NCBI RefSeq assembly: GCF_900129495.1
Contig: NZ_FQVX01000004.1
Location: 1-64,000, forward strand
Direction: 5' to 3'
Source: Geodermatophilus nigrescens
Lineage (GTDB): Bacteria > Actinomycetota > Actinomycetes > Mycobacteriales > Geodermatophilaceae
Length of the DNA stretch: 64,000 nt
This document shows, piece by piece, positions 14,909 through 23,890 of the stretch. The first letter of the stretch is position 1, and every line of letters starts with the position of its first letter. The notes beneath the pieces are model-generated. The model saw nothing but the letters and a program-made list of their open reading frames with translations. It searched no databases and was not told the DNA's origin. A program made the translations under genes and the position numbers.

Positions 14909-15027
14909 AGGAGGGTCGTACACGCGTCGCGCGCCCTGCCTGCCGGGACGGCACACGGGACGCGCAGGTCAAGGGTACCAGCGCGGCCGCCGACCCCGGC
15001 CGGGGACGGCGGCCGCAGGCGCGCAGG

Positions 15028-16110
15028 TCAGGGGCGCCGGCCGCCGGGCGCGCGCAGGGCGAGGTGCGTGCGGACGAGCGCGGCGGTGGCGCCGGCCAGC
15101 GCGACGACGGCGAGCAGCGCCGGGAGCGGCAGCCCGACGGCGGGAGGCGGCCCGTCGGCGGTGACGGTGCTGCTCTCCTCGTCGATCGCCGTGCCGTCGA
15201 GACCGCGGAGGTCGCCGGAGACGGGCACCGGGACGCCGTCGTGGTTCCCCGGCAGGCCGCCGGCACCCGCGCCGGGTGCACCGGCCGCGCCCCCTCCGGA
15301 GGACGCCGCGGGGAGGCCGGGAGCCGCCGCGACCGCGTCGCCCACCGGCGCCATCGCCGCGGCGGCGCCGCCGAGGTCGTAGCCGTACGGCTCGCCGTCG
15401 ACGCCTCGCGCGGCCGGGGCGGCGGCTGCCGGGGCCGGGGCCTCCGGCGCCGCCTCGGGCTGCGGCGTCCCGGGGACGGGCGGCTGCGGCAGCGGCACGT
15501 CGACCGCCGGCAGCTGCGGCAGGCCGACCGACGGCAGGTCGGGCAGCGGCAGCAGCGTGTTCACGACGAACGGCGTCGGGACGCCGATCTGCACCTGCGT
15601 CTGCCGCCCGTCGACCGTGACCGGCTGGTCCTGCGGCAGCCGGCCGAGCGCCTGCGTCGTCACCCGGGTCAGCAGCGAGCCGGCGACGGAGGTGTCGGGC
15701 ACGACGACGCGGTACGTGTAGGTGATCGCGCACTGCGGGAACACGCAGGTCCGGTCGAACCGCTCGCGGTGCTCCGCGTCCCTCGGCAGCGGGTGGGTGC
15801 CCGACGGCGTCTGCAGCGTGACGTCGGTGAACACCTGCGCGGTGACCAGGGACGGCAGCAGCCCGCCCCCGCCGACCTGCACCGTCCTCGGCTCGATCCG
15901 ATTGACGAAGGCGACCTCGCCGCCCGGGTCGACCGAGACCAGCGGCGGGGTGAGGTCGCGGATCTCGACGGTGGCCGACGGCGCCGCGCTCGCGGAGGGA
16001 GCCGGCAGGACCGCGCCGCCCAGCACCGCGACCCCGGCGAGCACCAGGGCGGCGAGCCCGCGCCGGGCCCCCCGCCGGACCCTGCCGTCCCGCGCCGTAC
16101 CGGTCCCCAT
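15028..16110 (-). CDS. surface-anchored secreted protein of unknown function
   Basis: A 360-residue exported protein. It has a signal peptide (core [18 protein letters not shown], site ASAAP). A beta-rich domain covers about 45-190: [23 protein letters not shown] recalls a cupredoxin-like opening, and two cysteines occur in [11 protein letters not shown] long Pro/Ala/Gly linker follows. The C-terminus is a membrane helix ([18 protein letters not shown]) with a basic end, so the protein is probably anchored outside the cell. The ATG at 16110 places the signal peptide at the true N-terminus. It is divergent from the AP-endonuclease-like gene, with 124 bases between starts. I do not recognise the family. 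The copper ligands of a true cupredoxin are not evident. Confidence 0.72.
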   Translation of the reverse strand: MGTGTARDGRVRRGARRGLAALVLAGVAVLGGAVLPAPSASAAPSATVEIRDLTPPLVSVDPGGEVAFVNRIEPRTVQVGGGGLLPSLVTAQVFTDVTLQTPSGTHPLPRDAEHRERFDRTCVFPQCAITYTYRVVVPDTSVAGSLLTRVTTQALGRLPQDQPVTVDGRQTQVQIGVPTPFVVNTLLPLPDLPSVGLPQLPAVDVPLPQPPVPGTPQPEAAPEAPAPAAAAPAARGVDGEPYGYDLGGAAAAMAPVGDAVAAAPGLPAASSGGGAAGAPGAGAGGLPGNHDGVPVPVSGDLRGLDGTAIDEESSTVTADGPPPAVGLPLPALLAVVALAGATAALVRTHLALRAPGGRRP

Positions 16111-16221
16111 CCGCGCACCGCCCCGTCGTCGTCGACGTCTCCAGCGGGGATCCGCCGTTCCTGGTGTCCCAACGACGGCCTCCGCGCGGCGATACGGGTG
16201 GGTGCCCGATCGGCGCCGAAC

Positions 16222-16227
16222 TACTGT
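16222..16227 (+). promoter_or_regulatory. -10 box placing transcription start at the GTG (leaderless)
   Basis: TACTGT is followed by 7 bases and then the GTG at 16235, so transcription should begin at or next to the start codon. No Shine-Dalgarno sequence is present. Confidence 0.5.
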
Positions 16228-16234
16228 CGCCGGG

Positions 16235-17047
16235 GTGGCTGCACACCCGATCGGCGTACACGTCGGCCCCGGACTGACCGAGGACAACCAGCTCGACGAC
16301 GGCGGCCCGCTCGCCCGCGCCGCGGAGATGGACGCCGACGGCGTGCAGGTCTTCCTCGGCGACCCGCAGGGCTGGAAGGCGCCGCTGCCGCGCCCGGACG
16401 CCGAGGAGCTGCTGGCGTCCGACGTCGCCGTCTTCGTGCACGCGCCCTACGTGCTCAACGTGGCCTCGACCAACAACCGCATCCGCATCCCGAGCCGGAA
16501 GAACCTCGCCGTGAACGCCCGGGCGGCCGCGGCGATCGGCGCCCGCGGGATGGTGGTGCACGGCGGGCACGTGCTGGCCAAGGACGACCCGGCCGCCGGG
16601 TTCGGCAACTGGCGCAAGACGTTCGCCCGGCAGGCCGAGGACGGGGGCTTCCCGCTGCCGCTGCTGATCGAGAACACCGCGGGCGGCGACAACGCCATGG
16701 CCCGCGAGCTCGGCGCCGTGTCCCGGCTGTGGGACGCCGTCGGGGAGTTCGGCGCGGGCTTCGTCCTCGACACCTGCCACGCCTGGGCGGCCGGCTGGGA
16801 CCTCGCCACCGCCGTCGACGACGTCCGGGCGGTCACCGGCCGCATCGACCTGGTGCACCTCAACAACAGCCGCGACCCGCAGGGCTCCGGCCGCGACCGG
16901 CACGCGCCGCTCACCGCGGGCGAGATCCCGCTGGAGCTGCTGCTCGAGGTCGCCCGCGCCGCAGATTGCCCGGTCGTGTTGGAGACCCCGGGCGACGCCG
17001 CCTCCCACGCCGAGGAGGTCGCGCTGGTCCGCTCGGCGCTGGGCTGA
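16235..17047 (+). CDS. deoxyribonuclease IV / AP-endonuclease family 2-like TIM barrel
   Basis: A 270-residue protein of the xylose-isomerase-like TIM-barrel superfamily. Metal-binding features of endonuclease IV are visible: VFVHAPYVLN, MVVHGGHV, IENTAGG, LDTCHAWAAGWD, HLNNSRD and a late Glu in VVLETPG. The family cleaves DNA at abasic sites in base-excision repair. It is slightly shorter than Escherichia coli Nfo (285). The GTG at 16235 is preceded by a -10 hexamer and no ribosome site. The gene ends in a hairpin shared with the convergent glycosyltransferase. Endonuclease activity is inferred from family only; some members act on sugars instead. Confidence 0.85.
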   Translation: MAAHPIGVHVGPGLTEDNQLDDGGPLARAAEMDADGVQVFLGDPQGWKAPLPRPDAEELLASDVAVFVHAPYVLNVASTNNRIRIPSRKNLAVNARAAAAIGARGMVVHGGHVLAKDDPAAGFGNWRKTFARQAEDGGFPLPLLIENTAGGDNAMARELGAVSRLWDAVGEFGAGFVLDTCHAWAAGWDLATAVDDVRAVTGRIDLVHLNNSRDPQGSGRDRHAPLTAGEIPLELLLEVARAADCPVVLETPGDAASHAEEVALVRSALG

Positions 17048-17067
17048 CGGCCGGCCGGGCGACCTCC

Positions 17068-17106
17068 CCCACGGCGTCCTGGCTCAGCCCACGGCGTCCT
17101 GGCTCA
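17068..17106. repeat. tandem 20-base repeat
   Basis: CCCACGGCGTCCTGGCTCA occurs at 17068-17086 and again at 17088-17106. The second copy forms the left side of the hairpin at 17096-17127. It probably arose by duplication of a terminator arm. Confidence 0.75.
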
Positions 17107-17127
17107 CCGCCGACGGTGAGCTAGGAC
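17096..17127. terminator. hairpin between convergent genes
   Basis: Arms 17096-17109 and 17114-17127 pair over 14 bases with one mismatch and a CCGA loop. The right arm overlaps the stop codon and last codons of the minus-strand glycosyltransferase. It can terminate both transcripts. Confidence 0.75.
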
Positions 17128-18647
17128 ACCGCATGATCAGGCGGCCTGATCGTGCGCGGTCGCCGGCGCAGGACCACCCGGTCCTCCGCGCCGTCCAGGG
17201 GGCCGCCGGCGGGGTCGTCGACGGCCGGCCAGGAGGTGCGGACGACGTCGGCGTCGGGGCGCCACACGTCGCGCACCACGAGCGCCATCAGCACGATGAC
17301 GGCGACGTCGCGCACCACGACGCCGAGGAAGAACCACTCGATGCCGACGCCGCGGTCGTCGGTGCCGAGGTACCAGAGCATCCGGACCACCCACAGCACC
17401 GCCTCGGTGGCCTGCCACAGCAGCAGCGAGCGCCAGCGCGGGCGGGCCAGCACCGCGAGCGGCAGCAGCCACAGCGAGTACTGCGGGCTCCACACCTTGG
17501 TGACCAGCAGGAAGCCCGCGACGAGCAGGAAGGCCACCTGGGCCACCCGCGGGCGCGCCGGCGCGGCCAGGGTCAGCCAGCCGACCGCGGCCACCACCAG
17601 CAGCACGCAGACCGCCACGAGCGCGTTGAGCACGACCGGCGTCTCGCCCTCGGCCAGCGGCCCGTCGAACAGGTCGCCGCCGGCCGCGGTGATGGCGATG
17701 TTCCACAGCGTGTCCGGATCGGCCGGCCGGCTGCTGTTGAGCCGGAAGAACAGCGACCAGTTCTCCGGCGCGAGCAGCGCCACCGGCAGGTCGGCGACGA
17801 GCCAGGCGGCGCCCGCGGCGACGGCGGCCCGCAGCCACACGCGCAGCGTCCCGGCGCGCACGCAGAGCAGGAACAGCGCGCCGAGCACCAGGACGGGGAA
17901 GAGCTTCGCGGCGGTGCCCAGGCCGAGCAGGACGCCGGCGAGCACCGGCCGCTCGCGCGCCCAGGCCCACAGCCCGCATGCGGCGAGGGCGACGGCGAGC
18001 AGGTCCCAGTTGGTGAAGGCGTGCACGAGCAGCAGCGGCGAGAGGCCGATGAGCGCCGCGTCCCAGGGCCGGCGGCCGGCCGCGCCCAGCACCGCCCGCA
18101 CGGTGACCAGCGCGCACAGGCTCAGCAGCAGGCAGGTGGCGACGTAGTAGGCCTGCACCGGCGGCACCTGGGGCAGCAGGCCGGCCGCCGTCGCCAGGCT
18201 CTCGTAGCCGCGGCCGAGCAGGGCCGCCAGTGCCATGAACGCCCCGGTGAGCACCGGGTACTCGACGGCGGAGTCCAGGTAGGGGAGCGCGCCGGTGTCC
18301 AGGCCGTGCAGGCCGAACAGCGGGACGGCGTCGGAGTAGCAGAGGTGGGTGTACTGCACCGACCCGGCCCAGTTGCCGTCGGAGCAGGGCGCCTGCTTGA
18401 GCCAGGCGCCCGCGAGCACGACGGTCGCGTAGAGCAGGCAGACCCGCAGCGGCGTCCAGAACAGGGCGCGCCCGGTGACCGCGTGCCGCCCCCACGGGCC
18501 GCCGACGGCCTCGCTGGCCTGCGCGGCGACGGGGTCCGACCAGGTCGGCACCACGCGGTCGGGCCGGCGGGACGGCGCCGGGAACGCCGCGGGCCCGTCC
18601 GCCGGCGGGGGTGCCGGGGCGGACGGGCCCGAGGGGGTGGAGCTCAC
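17121..18647 (-). CDS. integral membrane glycosyltransferase, DUF2029/GT87 type
   Basis: A 508-residue membrane protein with about ten hydrophobic helices between 65 and 470. Conserved features include AVEYPVLTGAFMALAALLG, FTNWDLLAVALAACGLW, GTAAKLFPVLVLGALFLL and KVWSPQYSLWLLPL. These match mycobacterial Rv0051 and the GT87 (PimE-like) fold, which uses polyprenyl-phosphate mannose to add sugars outside the membrane. The N-terminal 55 residues are Pro/Ala rich and cytoplasmic. The gene follows ponA in the same direction with 21 bases between them, as in Mycobacterium, so they are probably one operon. The exact donor and acceptor are not known. The early acidic residue expected for catalysis may be the Asp in DSAVEYP. 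Confidence 0.85.
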   Translation of the reverse strand: MSSTPSGPSAPAPPPADGPAAFPAPSRRPDRVVPTWSDPVAAQASEAVGGPWGRHAVTGRALFWTPLRVCLLYATVVLAGAWLKQAPCSDGNWAGSVQYTHLCYSDAVPLFGLHGLDTGALPYLDSAVEYPVLTGAFMALAALLGRGYESLATAAGLLPQVPPVQAYYVATCLLLSLCALVTVRAVLGAAGRRPWDAALIGLSPLLLVHAFTNWDLLAVALAACGLWAWARERPVLAGVLLGLGTAAKLFPVLVLGALFLLCVRAGTLRVWLRAAVAAGAAWLVADLPVALLAPENWSLFFRLNSSRPADPDTLWNIAITAAGGDLFDGPLAEGETPVVLNALVAVCVLLVVAAVGWLTLAAPARPRVAQVAFLLVAGFLLVTKVWSPQYSLWLLPLAVLARPRWRSLLLWQATEAVLWVVRMLWYLGTDDRGVGIEWFFLGVVVRDVAVIVLMALVVRDVWRPDADVVRTSWPAVDDPAGGPLDGAEDRVVLRRRPRTIRPPDHAVS

Positions 18648-18668
18648 GTGCCCAGTGTGCCGGGCGGG

Positions 18669-21128
18669 TCAGCCGGTGGGCTGGGCCACCTGGCCGGGCG
18701 CGGGGGCCGGGGCGGGGGAGCCGTTCTGGTTGCCGCCCCCGTCGCCCTGGTCGCCGTCGCCGGGACCCTGGCCGCCGAGGTCGGGAACGCCGTCCCCGTC
18801 GGTGTCCCCGGGGACCGGCTGCGGCTGCGGCGGCGGCACCGGCTGGGTCGTCGTCGGCGGGGTGGTCGTGGTCGGCGCCGACGGCGTCGTGGTCTCCGGG
18901 GCCGGCTGCGTCGTCGGGGCCGACTGGGTGGTCGGCGCCGACTGGGTCTGCGGGGCCGTGGTCACCGGCGCCGGGACACCCTCGCCGGTGTCGCCGCGGA
19001 TCTTCGGCGAGTTGGGCAGGTCCTCCTCCGGCGTGCCGGCGAGGACGGTGTCCATGAACTGCTGCCAGATGGCACCCGGCAGGCCCGAGCCGTAGATGAT
19101 CGCGCCGTCGCTGTTGCGGATCGGCTCGTAGCGGTCGCTGCCCATCCAGACGGCCGTCGACAGCGAGGGCGTGTAGCCCACCATCCAGGCGTCGGAGTTG
19201 TCGTCGGCGTCGATGCCCTGCGTGCCGGTCTTCGCCGCCACCTCGCGGCCGCCGTCGAGCGAGCGGCGCGAGTACTGCGCCACGCCCTCGAGGGCGAAGG
19301 TGGTGTCGTTGGCGACGTCGGCCGACATGACCTGCTCGCCGGCGTCGGCGCCGCTCTCCAGCAGCACCGCGCCGGTGGTGTCGGTGACCCGGGCGACGAA
19401 GTGCGCGTTGTGGCGCACGCCGCCGTTGGCGAAGGTCGCGAAGCCGACGGCCTGGTCGATCGGGCGCATCTCGTACTCGCCGATGCCGATCGAGGAGCCG
19501 GTGACGCCGCCGGAGTTCGGGGCGGTGAGCGTCGGCTGGTCGTCGAGCAGACCGCCGGTGGTGGCGGGCCACGTCTCCGGCATGCCGGTGGCGGCCAGCG
19601 CCGTCGCCCGCACGTTCTCCGGGCCGACCTCGTAGGCCAGGCCGTAGAAGGTGGTGTTGAGCGAGCGGGTCATGGCCTCGACGAGCGTGCAGGCGCCGCA
19701 GGAGGCGCCGCCGGAGTTGCGCACCGGCGCCTCGCGGTCCGGGAACTCCTGCGGGGAGCTGCCGTCGCGGCGGGAGTTGACGCCGATGCCCTGGTCGAGC
19801 GCGGTGGCCAGCACGTAGGGCTTCATCGACGAGCCGGGCTGGCGGCGGGTCTGGGCGTAGTCGACCGCGCCCTCGCCGGCGCCGATCTCCCCGCCGTAGT
19901 AGGCGCGGACCGCGCCGGTCCTCGGGTCGACGGCGACCAGCGCCTGCCGCAGGTTGCCCGGCTCGCCCTGCATGACGTCGAGCACGCTGGCGCGCGCGGC
20001 GTCCTGCGTGGCCTTGTCCACGGTGGTGGTGATGCGCAGGCCGCCGGCGCGGATCTGCTCGTCGGAGTAGCCGCGGGCCTCGAGCTCGTCGATCGCCTGC
20101 GAGACGACCAGGCCCTCGGGGCCGGTGGGGATGCCCAGCGCGGAGGACTCCGGCCGCGGCGCGATCGGCGGGTAGACCGAGGCGTCGCGCTCGGCCTGGG
20201 TCATCCAGCCCTCCTCGACCATCGCGTCGAGGACCAGGCCCCAGCGGTCCTGCGCGCCCTCGGGGTTGTTCTCCGGGTCGTAGGAGCTCGGGCTGCGGAC
20301 GAGGACGGCGAGCACGGCGCCCTGCTGCGGGGTGAGCTGCGCGGCCGGGACGCCGAAGAAGGTGTTCGCCGCGGCCTCGATGCCGTAGGCGCCGCGGCCG
20401 AAGTAGATGGTGTTCAGGTAGTTCTCGAGGATGTCGTCCTTCGAGTACTCGTTGTCGAGCTTGACGGCGAGGAAGAGCTCCTGGAACTTCCGGCTGAACG
20501 TCTGCTCCGAGGACAGGAAGGCGTTCTTCACGTACTGCTGGGTGATCGTCGAGCCACCCTGCGTCGAGCCGCCGGTGAGGTTGTTCCAGGCCGCGCGGAC
20601 GATGCCGGTGAAGGAGATGCCGGGGTCGGAGTAGAAGTTCCGGTTCTCGGCGGCGAGGATCGCGTTGCGGGCGGGCTCCGAGACCTGGGCCAGATCGACG
20701 TTGGTGCGGTTCGTGTCGCCCAGGCGGGCCATCTCGGTGGTGCCGTCGGCGTAGTAGACGACGGTCGTCTGCGCGTTCTGCACCGAGCTCGGGTCGGGGA
20801 CCTCGGTGGTGGCGTAGACGACGCCGACGAAGACGCCGAGCAGCACGAACATGCCGACCAGCAGGCCGAGCAGCACCTTCAGCCGGCGACGGCGGCGCTG
20901 CTTCTTCGTGCGCGCCTTCTTGCCGCCGGGCGCTCCGCCCGCGGGACGGGAGCCGGTGGGGCGGGAGCCGCCGGGGCGCGAGCCCCCGTCGCGGGCCGAC
21001 GTCGTGCGACCGCGGGTGCCCCCGGACGGGCGGCGGGCGCCGCCCGAGCCGGGTGCGCGGGCGGCCGGCGGCCGCCGCGGCGGGCCGCCGGACGGCCCGA
21101 CCGGCGAGGTCTCGTCGTGGGGAGGCAC
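18669..21128 (-). CDS. ponA: class A penicillin-binding protein (PBP1)
   Basis: An 819-residue bifunctional peptidoglycan synthase. A basic Pro/Gly-rich cytoplasmic N-terminus (1-83) is followed by one membrane helix at about 84-105. The GT51 transglycosylase domain has catalytic Glu161 in AAENRNFYSDPG and GGSTITQQYVKN. The transpeptidase domain has SSMK with catalytic Ser near 433, the SLN triad and KTGT. The tail after about 700 is a Thr/Pro/Gln-rich linker, then a DTDGDGVPD calcium-loop-like stretch and a Gly/Pro end. Gene order padR, DUF5318, ponA, GT87 and rpsF operon is that of mycobacterial ponA1. In that genus PonA1 is phosphorylated on its cytoplasmic tail; the Thr and Ser residues here would allow the same. 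Confidence 0.96.
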   Translation of the reverse strand: MPPHDETSPVGPSGGPPRRPPAARAPGSGGARRPSGGTRGRTTSARDGGSRPGGSRPTGSRPAGGAPGGKKARTKKQRRRRRLKVLLGLLVGMFVLLGVFVGVVYATTEVPDPSSVQNAQTTVVYYADGTTEMARLGDTNRTNVDLAQVSEPARNAILAAENRNFYSDPGISFTGIVRAAWNNLTGGSTQGGSTITQQYVKNAFLSSEQTFSRKFQELFLAVKLDNEYSKDDILENYLNTIYFGRGAYGIEAAANTFFGVPAAQLTPQQGAVLAVLVRSPSSYDPENNPEGAQDRWGLVLDAMVEEGWMTQAERDASVYPPIAPRPESSALGIPTGPEGLVVSQAIDELEARGYSDEQIRAGGLRITTTVDKATQDAARASVLDVMQGEPGNLRQALVAVDPRTGAVRAYYGGEIGAGEGAVDYAQTRRQPGSSMKPYVLATALDQGIGVNSRRDGSSPQEFPDREAPVRNSGGASCGACTLVEAMTRSLNTTFYGLAYEVGPENVRATALAATGMPETWPATTGGLLDDQPTLTAPNSGGVTGSSIGIGEYEMRPIDQAVGFATFANGGVRHNAHFVARVTDTTGAVLLESGADAGEQVMSADVANDTTFALEGVAQYSRRSLDGGREVAAKTGTQGIDADDNSDAWMVGYTPSLSTAVWMGSDRYEPIRNSDGAIIYGSGLPGAIWQQFMDTVLAGTPEEDLPNSPKIRGDTGEGVPAPVTTAPQTQSAPTTQSAPTTQPAPETTTPSAPTTTTPPTTTQPVPPPQPQPVPGDTDGDGVPDLGGQGPGDGDQGDGGGNQNGSPAPAPAPGQVAQPTG

Positions 21129-21278
21129 CAGGGAGCCCCTCCTCGGTAGTCGGTGGGCAGGTCTCGAACCGGCCCAGCGTGGCGTTGTCTGCTGTGTGCA
21201 CCGGGGAGGACGCGCGGGTGCGCACCGTCCCCGGGACGGGTGTGACGGACGGGTCCGGCGGTGCGCCCGGCGGTCCCG

Positions 21279-21710
21279 CTAGCGCTGCTCGGTGGCCGTG
21301 CGGCCCCGCGCGCGCTGGCGGCCGCGCTGCGGCGAGCTCCCCGGCGCCGGCTCGGTACCGAGGACGTAGGAGCAGTCCAGGTGGTTCCAGCCGCAGCCCC
21401 GGCACACCTCGACGGCGTACACGGAGAACTCCTCCTGCATCGCGTCCATCCGGGCGAGCTCCGCGTCGGTCTTGGCCTGCCCGGCCACGTGGCCGAGCGC
21501 CTCGCCGTACACGTAGTTCACCATCGTCAGGCGCTCGCGCCGGCACACCGGGCACGTCTCGTCGGTGGGCTGCCCGTGGTACCTCGCCGCACGGGTGAGG
21601 TAGGGGCTCGCGTCACAGACCTCGAAGAGCCCGGTGCTGCCGGCCTGGACGTCCGCGAGGACGGCTCGCCGGTGCAGCGAGTAGTCCACGACGGAGCGAC
21701 GTCCGGGCAC
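21279..21710 (-). CDS. DUF5318 family protein
   Basis: A 143-residue protein equivalent in position and sequence to mycobacterial Rv0049. It begins [20 protein letters not shown] and contains two cysteine pairs, CPVCRRE and CRGCGWNH, that could bind zinc. Other conserved parts are [15 protein letters not shown] and SYVLG. The GTG at 21710 aligns with the known start of the family; a longer frame upstream is rich in Arg and not conserved. It lies between ponA (same strand) and padR (divergent). The function is unknown; the CxxC pairs suggest a small zinc-ribbon protein. Confidence 0.88.
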   Translation of the reverse strand: MPGRRSVVDYSLHRRAVLADVQAGSTGLFEVCDASPYLTRAARYHGQPTDETCPVCRRERLTMVNYVYGEALGHVAGQAKTDAELARMDAMQEEFSVYAVEVCRGCGWNHLDCSYVLGTEPAPGSSPQRGRQRARGRTATEQR

Positions 21711-21870
21711 GGCCGCCAATGTACGCAGGAACGCCAGTCCCGGACCCCGGACGCGGGCACTCCACGCCCCCCGGCGCGCCCCGCGGACGGTGTCCTCGCT
21801 CACCTCCCGCGCCCGATCGGGCGACCCCCGCCCGACGGCGGGATCTCGAGTTGCCGCCTCGTTCACACCC

Positions 21871-21893
21871 CGATGTATCGTCCCGATACATCG
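21871..21893. promoter_or_regulatory. PadR operator, perfect inverted repeat
   Basis: CGATGTATCG-TCC-CGATACATCG has perfect 10-base arms and a 3-base spacer. It contains the ATGTAT/ATACAT half-sites characteristic of PadR operators and ends 14 bases before the padR start, so autorepression is very likely. Confidence 0.8.
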
Positions 21894-21907
21894 ACCGGCA
21901 GGAGCCG

Positions 21908-22540
21908 ATGGGGGGCGACGTGCTCGAGTTCGCCATCCTCGGACTGCTGCAGCAGGCCCCGATGCACGGCTACGAGCTGCGGAAGCGGCTCGCGGAGGTG
22001 CTGGGCGGCCTGCGCAGCATCTCCTACGGGTCGCTGTATCCCGCGCTCAAGCGGTTGCACGCCGCCGGGCTCGTCACCACCGACGAGCCCGACCGGGGGG
22101 CACCGCTGCCGGCCGACGCACCGCCGCTCACCGGCCGGCGCGGGAAGGTGGTCTACACGATCACCGCGGAGGGCAAGGAGCGCTTCGCGGAGCTGGTCAG
22201 CCAGGCCGGCCCCGAGGCGTACGACGACGGCAGGCTCTTCGGCGTCCACCTCGCCTTCTTCCGGCACACCGCCGCCGACGTGCGGCTGCGCATCCTCGAG
22301 GGGCGCCGCCGCACGGTCGAACGGCAGCGGGACGGCCTGCGGTCCTCACTGGCGCGGACCCGGGAACGACTCGACCGCTACACGCTGGAACTGCAGCGCC
22401 ACGGCCTCGACTCGGTCGACCGGGAGGTCCGCTGGCTGTCCGAGCTCATCGACAGCGAGCGCCGCTCCCCCGGCCCGGGCCAGGACGCCGCGGACCGCGG
22501 CGGCAGCGGGCCGCCGGACCACGCACCAGAGCAGGACTGA
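21908..22540 (+). CDS. PadR-family transcriptional regulator
   Basis: A 210-residue repressor. The winged-helix N-terminus is textbook: [19 protein letters not shown], then [21 protein letters not shown] and [15 protein letters not shown]. The C-terminal half is an amphipathic helical dimerisation region ([19 protein letters not shown]). It corresponds to mycobacterial Rv0047c, which also precedes ino1. The ATG at 21908 has AGGAG 3 bases upstream; the GTG at 21920 would give VLEFAIL, closer to the homologues' start. A perfect PadR operator lies immediately upstream. Only 106 bases separate it from ino1 on the same strand, so it may control inositol synthesis. Confidence 0.92.
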   Translation: MGGDVLEFAILGLLQQAPMHGYELRKRLAEVLGGLRSISYGSLYPALKRLHAAGLVTTDEPDRGAPLPADAPPLTGRRGKVVYTITAEGKERFAELVSQAGPEAYDDGRLFGVHLAFFRHTAADVRLRILEGRRRTVERQRDGLRSSLARTRERLDRYTLELQRHGLDSVDREVRWLSELIDSERRSPGPGQDAADRGGSGPPDHAPEQD

Positions 22541-22646
22541 ACCCAGGCCTGCAGGCACGACCCGGCTGCGACCGCCACTGCAGCCACCGCCAGGACCGGA
22601 ACGGTCCCGCGACACGGACCACCCGGTCCAGGGAGAAGGGAAGACC

Positions 22647-23726
22647 ATGGGAGCTGTCAAGGTCGCCATCGTCGGCGTCGGCAACTGCGCCGCCTCGCTG
22701 GTGCAGGGCGTGCACTATTACCGGGACGCCGACGAGACCACCAAGGTGCCGGGCCTCATGCACGTCCGCTTCGGCGAGTACCACGTCTCGGACGTGGAGT
22801 TCGTCGCGGCGTTCGACGTGGACGCCAAGAAGGTCGGCCGTGACCTCTCCGAGGCCATCGTCGCCAGCGAGAACAACACCATCACGATCGCCGACGTGCC
22901 GCCGCTGGGCGTCACCGTGCAGCGCGGCACCACCCTCGACGGCCTGGGCAAGTACTACCGGGCCACGGTCGAGGAGTCCGACGACGAGCCCGTGGACGTC
23001 GTCGCGGCCCTGCGCGAGTCCGGCGCCGACGTGCTCGTCTGCTACCTGCCGGTCGGCTCGCAGCAGGCCGCCGAGTTCTACGCCCAGGCCGCCCTCGACG
23101 CCGGCGTCGCCTTCGTCAACGCCCTGCCGGTGTTCATCGCCGGGACCAAGGAGTGGGCGGACAAGTTCACCGCCGCCGGCGTCCCGATCGTCGGCGACGA
23201 CATCAAGAGCCAGGTCGGCGCGACCATCACCCACCGGGTGCTGGCCAAGCTGTTCGAGGACCGCGGCGTGCAGCTCGACCGCACGATGCAGCTCAACGTC
23301 GGCGGCAACATGGACTTCAAGAACATGCTCGAGCGCGAGCGCCTGGAGTCCAAGAAGATCTCCAAGACCCAGGCCGTCACGAGCCAGGTCGACCGCGACA
23401 TGGGCACCGACAACGTCCACATCGGGCCGTCGGACCACGTGCCGTGGCTGACCGACCGCAAGTGGGCCTACGTCCGGCTCGAGGGCCGCGCGTTCGGCGA
23501 CGTCCCGCTGAACCTGGAGTACAAGCTCGAGGTCTGGGACTCCCCGAACTCGGCCGGCATCATCATCGACGCCGTCCGCGCCGCGAAGATCGCCAAGGAC
23601 CGCGGCATCGGCGGCCCGATCCTGTCGGCGTCGTCGTACTTCATGAAGTCGCCGCCGGTGCAGTACACCGACAGCGAGGCCCGCGACGCCGTCGAGGCCT
23701 TCATCCGCGGCGACGTGGAGCGCTGA
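22647..23726 (+). CDS. ino1: inositol-3-phosphate synthase
   Basis: A 359-residue NAD-dependent enzyme that converts glucose-6-phosphate to myo-inositol-3-phosphate, precursor of phosphatidylinositol, mycothiol and phospho-inositol mannosides. The NAD-binding loop is [16 protein letters not shown] at about 6-21. Family signatures include [24 protein letters not shown] and [13 protein letters not shown], with late [10 protein letters not shown]. The length matches mycobacterial Ino1 (about 367). The ATG at 22647 follows GGGAGAAGGGAAG. Upstream padR may repress it. In Streptomyces and Mycobacterium ino1 is also controlled by an inositol riboswitch or other regulators in some strains; the 106-base gap here shows no structure I can identify. 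Confidence 0.97.
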   Translation: MGAVKVAIVGVGNCAASLVQGVHYYRDADETTKVPGLMHVRFGEYHVSDVEFVAAFDVDAKKVGRDLSEAIVASENNTITIADVPPLGVTVQRGTTLDGLGKYYRATVEESDDEPVDVVAALRESGADVLVCYLPVGSQQAAEFYAQAALDAGVAFVNALPVFIAGTKEWADKFTAAGVPIVGDDIKSQVGATITHRVLAKLFEDRGVQLDRTMQLNVGGNMDFKNMLERERLESKKISKTQAVTSQVDRDMGTDNVHIGPSDHVPWLTDRKWAYVRLEGRAFGDVPLNLEYKLEVWDSPNSAGIIIDAVRAAKIAKDRGIGGPILSASSYFMKSPPVQYTDSEARDAVEAFIRGDVER

Positions 23727-23803
23727 GGAAGGACCCCGTCCCCCTCACCGCTCGCGAGCTCGCGGTGAGCCTCCGGACGGGGCCGTTCCAGCGCGTCACC
23801 ACG
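23727..23803. repeat. dispersed palindromic element, copy A
   Basis: Begins directly after the ino1 stop. Outer arms CCCCGTCC/GGACGGGG (23734-23741, 23775-23782) and inner arms CTCACCGC/GCGGTGAG (23744-23751, 23762-23769) form an interrupted hairpin. The conserved tail GGCCGTTCCAGC-GCGTCACCACG follows. Three related copies occur in this window. It could also terminate ino1. Confidence 0.8.
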
Positions 23804-23877
23804 TGAGCAGGCCCGTCCCCCGACCCGGGGGGCGGGCCTGCGGCCTGTCGGGGGTCCGGTGCCGCCCCCGGGCTGCC

Positions 23878-23883
23878 TACGCT
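23878..23883 (+). promoter_or_regulatory. -10 box of a leaderless lipoprotein gene
   Basis: TACGCT is followed by 7 bases and the ATG at 23891. Transcription would start at the initiation codon. Confidence 0.5.
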
Positions 23884-23890
23884 GGCCCGC

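Noticed and set aside
17137-21555. Very long minus-strand open frame of more than 1400 codons through ponA and its neighbours
   Set aside because: It is the antisense-frame shadow of high-GC codon bias. The real ponA, glycosyltransferase and DUF5318 frames have full domain signatures; this one has only Arg/Pro/Ala runs.
22541-22646. An inositol-responsive riboswitch before ino1
   Set aside because: The 106-base gap shows no conserved paired structure that I can recognise.
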